Positions 10,385-21,765 of a DNA stretch of 64,000 nt are shown one piece after another. The stretch is from Ditylenchus dipsaci. Its lineage: Eukaryota; Nematoda; Chromadorea; Rhabditida; Anguinidae. Position 1 is the stretch's first letter. Every line of letters starts with the position of its first letter. Under the pieces are notes generated by a model. It saw only the letters and a program-made list of their open reading frames with translations, was not told the origin of the DNA and did not search any database. A program made the position numbers and the translations under genes. The stretch is taken from positions 274,696-338,695 of the forward strand of contig SADC01001388.1 of assembly GCA_004194705.1 (NCBI GenBank). Direction: 5' to 3'.

Positions 10385-13300
10385 ATGATTGTTAATTTTG
10401 CCTTTTTGATTATTGTATTATTGCTGAAAAAGGTGTTGAGTCAATGTATGTCGGGTATGGAGCAAGATGGAAGTAGGTTTAATTTTAGATACAGCCTGTT
10501 TCAGCTAGAAATCAAAATTGTTTTAGTTTGTGAAATATTTTTTTTATCAGACACTTAAAAACTTCATGCTGGTTAGAAAGCCATGAGTCTACCAGTAAAA
10601 ACGTTGATCTAGGTTTTTGAAATTTGCCTAATTTCGGAAACGAAAAAATTTATTTGAAAAATTTTAAATTTTTTACAAGTTGACAAGCAATTTCATTAAA
10701 AATTTTGAGTGATGCTAAGAACAGCTGAAGATAATATGTTAGCACAGACTCAGGCTACAAAACCCACCTTACTGAATTTTTTTTTTATGTTAGATTGTGA
10801 AAATATGGTCCTTTTAATTTTTTATTAAATGATCGAAATTTGAAAAAAACGGAAGATGCCTACATTTTCGGTTTTTCTTAAAAACCATATTATGATTTTT
10901 TTATAATGAATTTTCGGTAATATGGGTTTTGTATCTCTTGAACTGTGCTACAGCATAGAGTTTAAGATTTTCGCATCGCTTGGAAAGAAAATAAAAACTT
11001 AACCACTTGAAGTAATGAGAACAGCTGTCAACTTGTCAAAAATTGTAGCTTTTGTATATAGTATTTGAAATGACTGAGTGGACATTTTGTTACGAAAAAA
11101 TAGACCATAAAAAATTTTAGGCAAAAAATTTGAAATTAAAAAAAAATTTGTATTGCTTTTCAGTTATGAGTATATTTGTTTCAGCTTGCGGCCTCAAAAA
11201 TTTTGTTTCGACCCAAAGAGACATGTACGCAAGGCATTTGCTGTAAGTGCGAATCTTCGCTTAGTATAAGGCAGGGTGACCAAGTCGGATTGGTGAAAAC
11301 TAAGACAAAATTTCAAAAACTAAGATCTTGGGCCGAAAACTAAGAAAATCACAAAAATGACTCGGAAGCGTATTTTTGGACAAAACGGAAAAATGCCTCC
11401 TTTTGGCGAAAAAGTGCCTCCTTTTTTGTGAAAATGTGCCTCCTTTTTCATTTTCACAACTTGCTACGAATTTTCAGTTTCGCGTCATCTAAACCGCAAA
11501 CTTTAACACCAACAGAACAATTTCTCACAAAAAAGGGCACTTTTCCACAAAAGGGTGGACTTTTCTACAAAAGGGTGGACTTTTTTACAAAAAGGAGGCA
11601 CATTTTCACAAAAAGGAGGCACATTTTCACAAAAAGGAGGCACTTTTTCGCCTTTCTGACTAAAACGAAAAAAAGGAGGCACTTTTTCACAAAAGGAGGC
11701 ACTTTTTCGCTAAAAGGAGGCATTTTTACGTATCGTCCGTATTTTTTATTCAAATTGCACCGCAAACACAACAAAAAAATAGCAAGTGAACCGATTGCCG
11801 GATTCAAATTTCTTGTGAGCATTAAAGGACAACCCTTAGTCAATTTTAGTTCATGGGGTGGCAAACCCGATTCATTTAGCGAATGCAAAAATTCTGGTGG
11901 ATATTCGATGTATCCTTTTGGCTGATCACTATCAACACGATCGACGAATCGAAAAATAGCTTTCATGAAAATAGAGAGATGCCCTCTTGGAACGCGAATT
12001 TTTCAACGTTCTTTCTTTTTAATGATAGATGACATCTTGGGGAACACGATAAACTTGGCCGCAAAAGCGATTTCGCCCTTTATGACCCATTTTTCATCTT
12101 CAAAGTCCAAAAAACTCGAAATAGGAAGATTTTTAGAAAAAATAGCTTTCATAAAAATAGGGAGATGCCCCTCTTGGAACGCGAATTTTTCAACGTTCTT
12201 TCTTTTCAACCCTAGATGACATCTTGTGGAACACGATGAACTTGGCCGCAAAAGCGATTTCGCCCTTTATGACCCATTTTTCATCTTCAAAGTCCAAAAA
12301 ACTCGAAATAGGAAGATTTTCAACCCCTAATTGTCAATGCAAGGGACAAAAACTCGAATTTTTTCGCAGTAATCTTCAAAACTGAATTTTATAGATCCTC
12401 CGCCGTTAAAAGAGCTATCGAATGAGCAAAAATTTGACAAATAAAATATCTCCCAGAAAAAGAAATAACTGGTGAAGCGGGAATTGGCATGTATTAGCGT
12501 TACACACACACACACAGCTGACCCAAATACTATATAGAGATACGCCATTTACGGATAACGGGAATATTTACGTTGACATTATTCTCTCCAATTTAAAAAC
12601 TAAGACAAATAAGACAATTTTCAGAAATCTAAGACAATCTAAGATCATTTATTTTCTAAGATCTGCCTCCCAAATCTAAGTACATTTCTTAGAAACTAAG
12701 TACACTTGGTCACCCTGGTATAAGGTGTCTTGCTAACTGCAAAATAAAACTAAATTATAGGTCAAGCGTCGAAACAAGGTGTAATAGTGCCAGGCCAGGT
12801 GGGATACCTATCTCCCAAAGCCCATTTGTCCGATGGGAGCAGTGCCAGATGGCTGTAGGCCTTTAAAATATTAATTTACAGGCTATATAAATGGTTTAAG
12901 CCTGTCGATACCTTAAGTTCTGTGCTAGTCCTAGTGAACAATGCTACATGGGCACTACTTGCTGTGATTGTTCCTCTTTTTATTTAAAAAGTTGTCTTTT
13001 TGCAGGCAAAATGGGCAATGACCCATCTATAATAGGCACAAGTGCAGGCGGGTATGGCGGTATATCTAATCAATATATGAACAACGCTGGGCAAACGGGT
13101 GGCTATGGAACGCCTGGGATGATGCCTGGAAGCATGCAAGCTTACGGGATGCAAGGATATGGAGGCATGGGTACGTAAAAAGTTGGATCCTGTCCGCTCA
13201 GGCTCTATTAATACTTCCACATATCACTATCGTGGTCACGCATTCAAATTTTTAGACACGCATTTTTAAATTTAATTTTCAATAAGTCATTTTCAAATGC

Positions 13301-15221
13301 ATAATATGGCATAAAATGAAAAAAAATGTATGGCTGGAAATATTTAAATTCGTGACCATGATAATGACTGAAAAATTTATAAAGTGAGCTTTAGAGATAC
13401 TTTTACAGGTGGAATGAGCGGTATGGGCGGCATAAACAATCCTAACTCAGGCATGACAGGTGGCTATGGAATGCCTGGTATGATGCCTGGCAGTATGGGC
13501 ATGCAAGGCTATAACATGGAAGGCATGGGTAGGTGTAAAATGCTTACAATTTTCTACTTAAAAATACTGTTTACAAGCGGTATATTGAGCCCCTACAATG
13601 GAATAAGCAGTATGGGCGGCATGAACAGCCCTTACTCAGGTATGCCAGGTGGCTATGGATGCCTGGAAGTATGGGCATGCAAGGTTACATGATGGGCGGT
13701 GTAGATAATACCATTGCATACCCACTGGGTATGCAAAGTTTCAGAATGGGAAGCATAGGTACGCAAGGATATGGATGGGAGGCATGAGTGCGCAAGGATA
13801 TGGGATGGGAGGCTACGGAGCTGGAGCGCAGGTATGTAAAAAAATGCATTTAGTCATCCTAAAACGCTTCCACAGGCAGTATGATAAATCCCTACGATGG
13901 AATGAGCGGCATGGGTGGCATGAACAGCCCTTACTCAATGAGTGGAGGAATGATGGGTAAAAAAATATAATAAGAATATGATCAAATAATTGTTGGTCCG
14001 AAAGCCCTCAAAAGGGACAACACCAGCGCGTTAGACGGAGAAAAGGCGGGGGACAAGCGGTTATTTTCTTTTCCGCAATTTTTTTAAATGTGTTCTTCTC
14101 TAAATTTCCTAAGTTTTCTACTTAGTTTTTAAAAGTAATATAAGGTCGTCTATATCAGATTTGATGCAAAAAGAATCAAAAATATGATGATTCAAAAAAT
14201 GCTGATCGCCGCACTAAACTTATTTCTAAAAAATATTCAAAACACATGATTATAGTTTAAATGATAACCTTTACCGTGATCACCTTTTAAAAACAACAGG
14301 AGGACCGGAACAATTTTAAATAAAAAACAATAGGGGGGGGGGGGTGTGGGAACAAACTTGAGGTGGGTTTTTATATCGTGGTTTGACTTTATAAGACTTT
14401 TGGACCAACAGTTCAAACTAACATTTGTTACAGGAGGATTCTTGCCATGCCATGACATCCAACCACAATGCGTGATGTTTTCGCAGTATTGTCCCCTCCA
14501 AGTATGCTTTTTTTCACCGAAATATTTTTTTGATTTTTTCTGATTTTAAATATTAACTTTTAAGAGGGGGGGGGGGTAGGGGGAAGCCATTTAAGTTTTA
14601 AAAAGTGGCTTGCAGGGCGCAGTGCTTAAGTGCTCGCGCTTTTTGGCCAAAATGGTGTTTTTTGGTGTTGCAGGTTCAATCCCACGTAGGGGCACACTAT
14701 TTTTTTTGGCTTGTTTGGCCATTTTAGAGGTAATTAGACCTTTTTGACGCCAGATTCGGGATCAGCGACCGAAATTACCTCTGAATGGCCAAACAAGCCA
14801 AAAAAATAGTCTGCCCCTACGTGGGATTGAACCTGCAACACAAAAAAACACCATTTTGGGCAAAAAAAAACGAGCGCACTCACGCACCGCGCCATGGAAG
14901 CCGATTTTTTAATCTAAATGGCTACCCCCCCCCCCCTTTTTCTCAAATTTATCTTACTTCATAACTTATATTTTCAGTCGATTTTGGAAGCGTGCATGAG
15001 CACTTGTGGAATGTGTGGTTCTGGTATAGTCGGCGGCATGATGGGCGGTTATGGCGTGGGTGGTGGTGGGATGGCTGTAATGGGTGGTTATGGCATGGGC
15101 GGCGGCATGGGCACAAATGGTATGGCCGGAATGGGTGGTTATGGAGCCATGAATGGAATGGGCATGGCAGGCTATGGAGAGTAGGGCGCAAGGCTATACA
15201 ATGAATGGAATGTACGGATAA
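10385..15221 (+). CDS. secreted Gly/Met-rich EB-like/ShKT protein, gene B, copy 1 (9 exons, frameshifted)
   Basis: Exons: 10385-10472, 11185-11242, 12761-12854, 13006-13170, 13409-13528, ~13578-13831, 13876-13956, 14434-14501, 14978-15221. The layout matches gene A plus two extra Gly/Met-rich exons. Signal peptide LLLKKVLSQC; modules GGYGTPGMMPG, MNSPYSGM and YGMGGGMG; the ShKT cysteines are split between exon 8 (PC.DIQPQC..F.QYC) and exon 9 (ACMSTCGMC). Compared with the second copy, exons 2 and 3 each lack two bases. The exon 6 acceptor is ACAAG|CGG instead of ACAG|GCGG. Exon 9 loses bases near 15180, giving an early stop at 15182-15184 rather than 15219-15221. A 1.4-kb hAT-like element sits in intron 2 and a tRNA-like palindrome in intron 8. 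Consensus errors or a null allele are both possible. Confidence 0.7.
11272..12717. mobile_element. hAT-like element, 1446 bp, in intron 2 of gene B (copy 1 only)
   Basis: Perfect 13-bp inverted ends CAGGGTGACCAAG and CTTGGTCACCCTG lie between identical 8-bp direct repeats GTATAAGG (11264-11271 and 12718-12725). The second unit carries a single uninterrupted GTATAAGG at about 42967-42974, a clean empty site. The interior has no hAT transposase. It holds an inverted array of AAAGGAGGCAC..TTTTCAC units (11395-11735), a helicase fragment (11777-11966) and a tandem duplication of about 180 bp (11966-12320). It is a non-autonomous, recently mobile element. Confidence 0.85.
11777..11966 (-). pseudogene. 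Pif1/Helitron-type helicase fragment captured by the hAT-like element
   Basis: The minus-strand frame contains YPPEFLHSLNESGLPPHELK followed by LTKGCPLMLTRNLNP. This resembles the LNPSGLPPH.L.LK.G.P.ML.RNL.P signature in the C-terminal half of Pif1-like helicases, including the helicase of Helitron elements. Only about 60 residues remain, with no Walker motifs, so it is not functional. The adjoining residues run into the tandem array. Confidence 0.65.
14565..14936. mobile_element. palindrome of two head-to-head tRNA-like sequences (copy 1 only)
   Basis: The G-run/C-run ends enclose inverted arms. Each arm carries a tRNA-like unit: on the plus strand an A-box-like GGGCGCAGTGCTTAAG and a B box GGTTCAATCCC (14673-14683), and on the minus strand the mirror at about 14811-14905. 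The arms join through GGCTTGTTTGGCCATTTTAG and its inverse. The matching intron of the second unit (45300-45420) has unrelated sequence. It is the same family as 20789-21152. Confidence 0.65.
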
Positions 15222-15385
15222 TCATAGTCGCAATGTTAAATTTGACCTTTTGATAGATAAAAAGCTTACTTGTTTGTAAATAAATTTTTTAAAAATTGTT
15301 CTTTTTTAAAATTGAAATCATCGAGCAGTGATATTTTTGCGATTTTACGATATTTCAGACTTTTGCAGTTGGACATGATGGCTTA

Positions 15386-16486
15386 TTACAGACTGACTAA
15401 ATAATTCCTTTTGAAAAAACTAACTAAATCAAGATTTTTCATAGGACATCCAGCTAGGTTGAGTTGGATATCATTTTCCAAGCTTTCTTTATAAGCTGAA
15501 GATTGTTGTTGAGCATGGTGAATGGGTGAATCGTCTTCCCCGTCTATATTCATGGTTGAGAAGGATATGTAATCAGAAGTTGACAGCTCTTGACTGTTGT
15601 CTGTCAATGCAGCTTGAGCACTAACCGTCGCCTCTAAGAGTTCATCTGGTTTGGAAGTATAAAATGTTTGCAGTATTTCTACGCTATCCTCAGCAGGAAT
15701 GGAAGATATGTTTTGCTAAAAATGAGACTGATTTTATGAAAATGTAAGCAAATTTTTTGTTTCAAAGAGCATGCCCATGTGTTTAAAAAGAGTTGAGACT
15801 TGGACCAGCAAAATTTTTCGAATTGTTCCATTTATTACTTGTTTCACTTGGGTTGAGGCTAGTGGTATACTCCTGACTAGTGGTATACAGTCGACTCTCG
15901 ATATAAGCACACATTGGGGCCAATTTGGTTGGTCAGCAAAGAAATAAGGCAAACAATACAATGATGCAAACAATACAATGAAGAAATACAATGATGTAAT
16001 TTTTCTCAATACTTTTTGGTCATTCTCTTTTAAAAAAGATCACTCTCGATATAAGCACACTTTAGCCCAGTCCCCAGAGTGTGCTTAAATCGAGAGTCGA
16101 CTGTACTAAAATTTAAATTTTGCTCAAGACAGTAAATATTTGAACGGATGTGAAAGATTCTATTTAATTATTCAATAACACCAACCTCTGCACTTAATTG
16201 TATTTGCGCGGATCCATCTTCAACATTACTTAATGGATTAGATGACTCTTCCATAACCAACTGGTCGACCGAAAGAATAGTAGTAGCTCTTGATCTAGAC
16301 GATGGTTGACTTCTAGATGGGGTCTCACAGAAGTTGGTCACATAGTAGTCTTGACTGGGTCTATTCGAACAACTGAGCCAGCATGTGATAGTTTGCGTGG
16401 AGTTTGAGCTGTGTCTTCTGCATCAGTATTGCTCAATGCTGGAAGAGGGTTGGGATCAGAGGAAGTGGATGGCAAGTTGAATGCTG
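15386..16486 (-). CDS. unidentified Ser-rich protein, last two exons, copy 1 (frameshifted)
   Basis: The minus-strand exons 16486-16186 and 15715-15386 are joined in phase 0 (QLSAE then QNISSIPAED) and end MKNLDLVSFFKRNYLVSL. The segment is about 210 residues long, rich in Ser, Thr, Pro and acidic residues (for example SRSQPSSRSRA), with no recognisable domain, so it looks like a disordered C-terminus. The upstream exon boundary (TTACAAG|CA) shows the gene continues 5', but no further exon was identified. It converges with gene B, with the 3' ends about 165 bp apart. Copy 1 lacks one base near 16365 (CGAACAACTG against CGAACCAACTG), breaking the frame. A MITE sits in the intron. Confidence 0.6.
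15888..16103. mobile_element. pogo/Tigger-like MITE, 216 bp (copy 1 only)
   Basis: The ends CAGTCGACTCTCGATATAAG and its inverse (ATCGAGAGTCGACTG) lie between TA dinucleotides at 15886-15887 and 16104-16105. The second unit has a single TA at about 46338-46339, the empty site. CAGTCGAC-type ends and TA target sites fit pogo/Tigger transposons. It is non-coding. Confidence 0.75.
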
Positions 16487-16519
16487 CTTGTAAAACACAC
16501 CTTAAGTTTTTTTTGATAA

Positions 16520-18650
16520 AATTTTAGCTACTTTTAATAAACTATTGAGGGGGCATGCCCAGTAATCCCAGCCAACATTTTGAAAGAAAAGGCAGCGCTT
16601 CTTCAAAAAAAAGTCTTTTATTCAAAAAAGTTGAAGGAAAAAGGCACTTTTCGTTTTAAAAAATATAGAGTTATAGAAAAAAATTTCGGAGGGTATTGCC
16701 TTTTTTCTTAGCTCAAGAAAAAAGACCAACCGTCGGAAAAAGGCAAGTTGGGCACCCTGGGCATGCTCGTGAGTTTTTGAAAATTAAAACGAGGATTAGC
16801 AAATTTTTTCCAAATTGTCTCGTTTTCACTAGTTTTGCCTTAAATCTCATATTGATGATCTTATACTACTTTTAAAACTAGGCAGAAAACTTGAAAAATC
16901 TGTATCAGAAAAGAGCAAATCAAAAAAGAAAACACTGCTGAGACCGGACTCTTTTTAAGTAAATGATCTGAAAACCTACTTTGAGCAAACCCATTTTTGG
17001 AGTGGTTGCAATCGGCCGAGAGCACTCTTTGCTGACTAAACATTAGTATGTGGTTATCTAACTGGCGTGAAATGCTCAGATTTTGGCATAAGCAAATCAA
17101 ATCGGCTATACAGGTGATAGAAGCTGAAAACTATTATAGTTTTTTAAACATAGACTCAGTTCAAAACACGTAGACAGAAAATACTGATTAGCTTTCATCA
17201 AAAGAGCAAAGGTAAGTTGACACAAAAGCCTGTTATAATAGAAACCTGTTTGTTTCAGGAAAAACTTGTGTTCATGCTTAAAAAGTGGTATTTTGTTATT
17301 TTTTACTTCAATAATCTAATTTTCACATGTGTAGTGGAAGAGCTGAAATAAAATCAAGTCTTTGTCTGTTAGCGGCAATTTAAATTGGAATTTAATGTAA
17401 ATGAAAGTTTTTACATGTTGAAAGTAAAATAAAGCATAAATTAAAAATATGAAAGTATAAATGATCCAGCATTGAACTAGAAAATAAATGTTACCAGCTT
17501 GTGTCCTTTTTTTTAAAAAGACAACCTGGCATAAAATGAAATAAAACAAAATTTGATTAAAAAAATGTCTTAGAATATTAAAAGAAATTATTAGTTTTTC
17601 AATAGCTAGCCACACGATATTTTAAAAAGTAAAAACTGTCGCTGTTCATCTCATGTCATCGACAAATATAGTTCTTCAAAGGACCATCGCCGCATTTCAA
17701 GTTTTGAATTTGCGGAGGACAGCTCTTTTATTACGAAAATATATTTCGATTTTTTTCCATGAAAATTTGTTCAAAATTATGAACCATCTACTGTTCGAGC
17801 CCTACGTTGATTGACAATGCCAGATCGACGACTTAAGCCATAACTAATTATTCGAGCCATAACTAATTATTAGTAACTAATTTTCGCCTAATCTAATTCA
17901 CAATATTTAAAATTGTAGATGCAAATAAAAAAATAATTCGCGAAAACGTTTTCCGCGTTTTCGGTCGTCCCCGCCAACTCAAAAACTCGAAATTGGCATT
18001 GTCATCAACGGAGATGGCTCTTTAACTTAGATTACTAAGAACCTAAATTAAATCTTTACGCTTGGCACTTTTATATTTACCGCCAAACTTTTTTAAATTT
18101 AATAATCTTCCGCACAAAATTACCTTGTGTTGGATCCTATGTCGAAAATTTACTCAAAGTTATGAATTTTTTCCTTTTTTAGCAACTGAAGTTTAAATTA
18201 AAGTGGTATTCAATATTCTATTTTTTTAAATTAACTATTTTGATGAAATTTTACAATAAAAATATTAAAAAGGTTTTCCATCGTTTACTACTGTTTTTTA
18301 ATATTTCAAAGCTGCAATGATCTAGTCATTGGCTATGTAAATATCTTTTTCCTAACATCCATCTGTTTAGTACATGAAAAGTTTTTTGAGGTGGATTGTA
18401 AATGATTCACAGGGCACAACAGAAGCGCTGTCCAACTAACAATATAAGAGACTAGCAGACAAAAGCTTTTTTTGTTAAGAGTTAAAATACTGTTTTGATT
18501 AATCAGCAGAAGAGTCTCTTCTTTTTTTAAGTTTTTCACATGTATGATCTGAATATTTGTGCATAAATAGTGTGTTTAGAACTTATTGTTTTGAATTCGA
18601 GTATAGCTATGGATTAAAGAAGGCAGAAAAGCCATTCAGGTTTGAAAAGT
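16520..18650. other. intergenic or upstream-intron sequence, no confirmed exon
   Basis: It may contain upstream exons of the minus-strand Ser-rich gene, but none could be tied to it by phase. One intron-like pair is visible on the plus strand: AAAG|GTAAGTTGAC near 17210 and TTTGTTTCAG ending near 17260. The minus frame at 16861-17100 is open in both copies but has no known features. The rest is AT-rich and unremarkable. Note that 17634-18010 differs from the second copy by rearranged pieces of CGAAATTGGCATTGTCATCA. Confidence 0.35.
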
Positions 18651-18651
18651 G

Positions 18652-19150
18652 GGTTTGGTACCGCAGTGCGTAAAGCCGCTTTCACAATGGGTCTGGGACT
18701 TAGTGCGCGACCCGGCTTCCTTTTCGCTGTTATTTTTTTCTTGATTGCGAAAAAAAATTCTGTCAGCACCATTTTGTAGCTAAGATTGAAGCTTCAAAAT
18801 GAGCCATTGAAAATCACATGTGATTTCAAAATTTTAGACAAAAATGCCCAGTCTGACACTGAGTCTGACACTACATCGGACACTCAGACCGAGTGTCAGA
18901 CTCAGTGTCAGACTGGCATTTTTATCTAAAATTTTACGATTACATGTTAATTCTGAATGGCTCATGTTGAAGCCCTGAATCTCAGCTACAAAATGATGCT
19001 AACAAAATTTTTTTTCGCAATCAAGAAAAAAATTACAGCGAAAGAAGCCGGGTCGCGCACTAAGTCCCAGACCCATTGTGAAAGCGGCTTAAGAGTTTGT
19101 GTTTATGGTCATAAAAGAGTGCGAAAGTTCGATTCCGCATGCGTGCACTT
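18652..19150 (+). other. tRNA-like sequence split by a MITE, copy 1
   Basis: The intact version in the second unit (49407-49492) has an A-box-like TACCGCAGTGCGTAAG and a B box AGTTCGATTCCGC, so it looks tRNA-derived. In copy 1 the A-box part (18652-18673) and the B-box part (19090-19150) are separated by a 416-bp insertion. It shares the GCAGTGCGTAAG element with the tRNA-like palindromes. Confidence 0.5.
18674..19089. mobile_element. TAA-flanked MITE, 416 bp, PIF/Harbinger-like (copy 1 only)
   Basis: The ends AGCCGCTTTCACAATGGGTC and their inverse are flanked by TAA at 18671-18673 and 19090-19092. The second unit has the uninterrupted GCGTAAGAG. A 3-bp TAA duplication fits the TWA preference of Harbinger elements. 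Arms of about 200 bp surround a core with clustered CAGTCTGACAC repeats at 18848-18915. It is non-coding. Confidence 0.75.
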
Positions 19151-19159
19151 TACTTTTTT

Positions 19160-19783
19160 AGCCTAATTGACCAGTTCCAGGCGTAATTTGGGTTGCTGAT
19201 TCCGAATCTGGGTCTACAAATCTGGGTCTCCGAATCTATAGTGATCAACTAAAATACAAAAAAAAATTAAATGTATGTATAGATGTCACCTTGTCATAAA
19301 TAATCAGGCTTTATTTATTTTTGCCTTTACAAACTAAAAAGTGGGTCTTCGATAGTAAAGCCTGGGCTTTTAAATGTGTCTTAATGAAAAAAAATCTACA
19401 GAATGAAAAAGTTTTTATTAAGAAAACACGATTAACTATTAAAGTAATTTTTAAAGAGTATAGATTTCTTTACTATTTAATTTCGAGTATGACAATTTTT
19501 TTTCCGTTAATTTTGGATATAAATAAAAGATTGAACTTTTTGTTTCAGTGCCAGTGCAACTGGTATCAATATGATACGTTCATGTTTTGACTACTGATAC
19601 TTTTCAAGTTGGCTATGCACAATAAAAAAACTAGGGCGCTAGTGGAGAATCGTTTCCAATTTTTTCTAAAAAATCAACAGGGGGACCAAGGCATATTTTT
19701 GAAAAAAATTAACAGTGGAAGCCAAGGCGAAAATGGTAACCGATTCTCCACTAGTGCCAAATTTAATACAATGACATTCAATC
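19160..19783. other. non-coding stretch with a small palindrome at 19635-19758
   Basis: The palindrome arms are GGCGCTAGTGGAGAATCG and its imperfect inverse. Its loop contains CAGGGGGACCAAGGCATATT, which resembles the hAT-type termini seen elsewhere in the window. A possible very short terminal exon follows TTTGTTTCAG near 19548 (QCQCNWYQYDTFMF then stop). It is conserved in copy 2 apart from a frame-changing insertion, so support is weak. Confidence 0.35.
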
Positions 19784-21300
19784 GTTGTGGGACATTTCCG
19801 AGTCAGCCGTTTCCGAGACGGACATTTCCGAGTCTAGCACATAAACGTTAAATTGGCGCTTTTTTTGCAGTTTAGTTCATTTGTTCACTTTTTTGTTTTA
19901 TATACAATTTTAATATCAAAATGATCTTCATTCTGTTAGATATACAACAGCGCCATCAGCGCATGGTTTAACAATCACCCGGCTGAGTTTCAGGCCAAAA
20001 CACTACCTGAAACCTGCTTTTTGTCGAAAATTCATCATTTTTGGGCTTTACCTTCATTGGTTTCGTTGAGATTTTCTGACTTTTATCAAAACCGCACATC
20101 TTTTATTTCATAGCATGTAACCGAGCGTCCAGACTTTCCTAACGGCTACCATAAAAAGAAAAAGGTATCACTTATTAGAGATCAAATTCAAAAAATATCG
20201 AGTCCGTGACATGCTATCCTTCAGACATACTTTTTTGCCGCTATTTAAACCTTCGATATCTACCTAGCTTTCTGAGGTAAATTTGGTATGAAAATATTGC
20301 TATTTGATTCCTCATGGAATTTTGACTCTAAAAATTGCCATCCCCTTTGAGAACTAAAGCGATATAAAACTAAGTGATATCGATGGATGGTTCCCATTAT
20401 TTTGATCGTCATTCGCTTGAAGTCCGAGAATCAAAGTATTTTCTGGCAGCTTACAGAGCTGCACATGCTTGCAATTGATTGCTCGATACTTTTGGGCTCT
20501 AGAAGTGAGTATTGTGGGTATTTTTTTTGTGGTATCCAGGTACCCTTTCAGGTTGGATTGCCTTGGGGGACCAAGGCAAAAAGTCGAATTTTGGCCAAAT
20601 TTTTTTTTTCAAAAAATCTATTTTTTGTGTTGAAAAATGACAGAAAATAACTTTTTTATCGTTTTAAGCATATAAAAATTGCTTAGAAGTCATTTAAACA
20701 CTATTTTAAATAAGTGAAACACATCCACCCAAACCCAATAAGTGCCAAACTTCCTAAAAGTAGAGGGTTTAAATATTAACTTTTAAAGGGGGGGGGGGAA
20801 GCCATTTAGGTTTTTAAAAAGTGCCTTCCATGGCGCAGTGCGTAAGTGCTCGCGTTTTTGGCCCAAATGGTGTTTTTTTGGTGTTGCAGGTTCAATCCCA
20901 CGTAGTGGCACACTATTGTTTTTGGCTTGTTTGGCCAGTTTAGAGGTAATTAGACTTTTTTTGACGCCAGATTCGGAATAAGCGACCCAAATTACCTCTA
21001 AACTGGCCAAACAAGCCAAAAAAATAGTGTGCCCCTACGTGGGATTGAACCTGCAACACCAAAAAAACACCATTTGGCCAAAAAACGCAAGCACTTACGC
21101 ACTGCGCCATGGAAGCCACTTTTTCAAGCCTAAATGGCTCACCCCCTTTAAACTTCAGCTATTGAAGGTAAAAGGAATTTTCGCTTACGTTTATTCAAAT
21201 TTTTGTCCAGAAAGGATTTGGTAACTCGAAATGGCCGATTCGAAACGGCCGACTCGGAAACGGCCGACTCGGTAACGGCGACTCGGAAATGTCCCACAAC
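19784..21300. mobile_element. 1.5-kb element with repeated CGAGTCGGCCGTTTC ends, copy 1
   Basis: The left end GTTGTGGGACATTTCCGAGT continues with CCGTTTCCGAG units. The right end is the inverse: four GACTCGG-type units followed by GGAAATGTCCCACAAC. The flanks TCAATC and CCAATC are only weakly similar. No transposase was recognised; an open stretch at 20387-20650 matches nothing known. Tandem-unit inverted ends resemble the two MULE-like elements in this window, so a MULE or foldback origin is inferred. A tRNA-like palindrome is nested at 20789-21152. Confidence 0.55.
20789..21152. mobile_element. palindrome of two head-to-head tRNA-like sequences, copy 1
   Basis: The plus-strand unit (20821-20911) has an A box TGGCGCAGTGCGTAAG, close to the TRGYNNARNGG consensus, and a B box GGTTCAATCCC. 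The minus-strand unit (21030-21120) is its mirror with TGGCGCAGTGCGTAAGTGC. The arms are joined by GGCCAGTTTAGAGGTAATT and its inverse around a 35-bp loop. G-rich and C-rich runs border it. tRNA-derived promoters could in principle drive transcription from both ends. Confidence 0.65.
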
Positions 21301-21765
21301 CCAATCAATAGTTAATTTTTTACACAAATTATTTTCACCATTTGAAATAAAAAATTACAACCACAAAGTTGCCCTGTATTTTTCAGAAACTTTGGTTTTT
21401 CAAGGAGGAAGGACAGTTTTTGCCCTGGTTGCCTTTGTTTTTTGGCTTGGCTAGGATTGAATAGGTTAGCACTGACTGAAAGATGTTTTTTTCATGTCTC
21501 GAATTTTCCAAATATTCTTTCAGCTGGCAACTAAATTATATTACACATTGCCTGGCGTGATTTTTTTCAAAGCAAACGATTTTTTTTTCTTACATGCCTA
21601 TCTAATTTTATCACAAAAGTTATCTGTCAATCAAATCGGTGATTTTCATTTGATTGAAGATATCTGTTCAAAAAATCATTATTATATATATACGCTCTCT
21701 TCACATTTTTATGTTCAATTTTTTACTAATTTTTTATTATAACTTTTCAATTTCTATATTTTCAG

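Noticed and set aside
16861..17100. 79-residue minus-strand protein upstream of the Ser-rich gene
   Set aside because: It is open in both copies, but they are nearly identical there, so conservation carries no information. Codon pattern and phase do not join it to the known exons.
20821..20911. Functional tRNA gene
   Set aside because: A and B boxes are good, but no seven-base-pair acceptor stem or normal anticodon arm is visible, the spacing is too long, and the sequence is one arm of a repeated palindrome.
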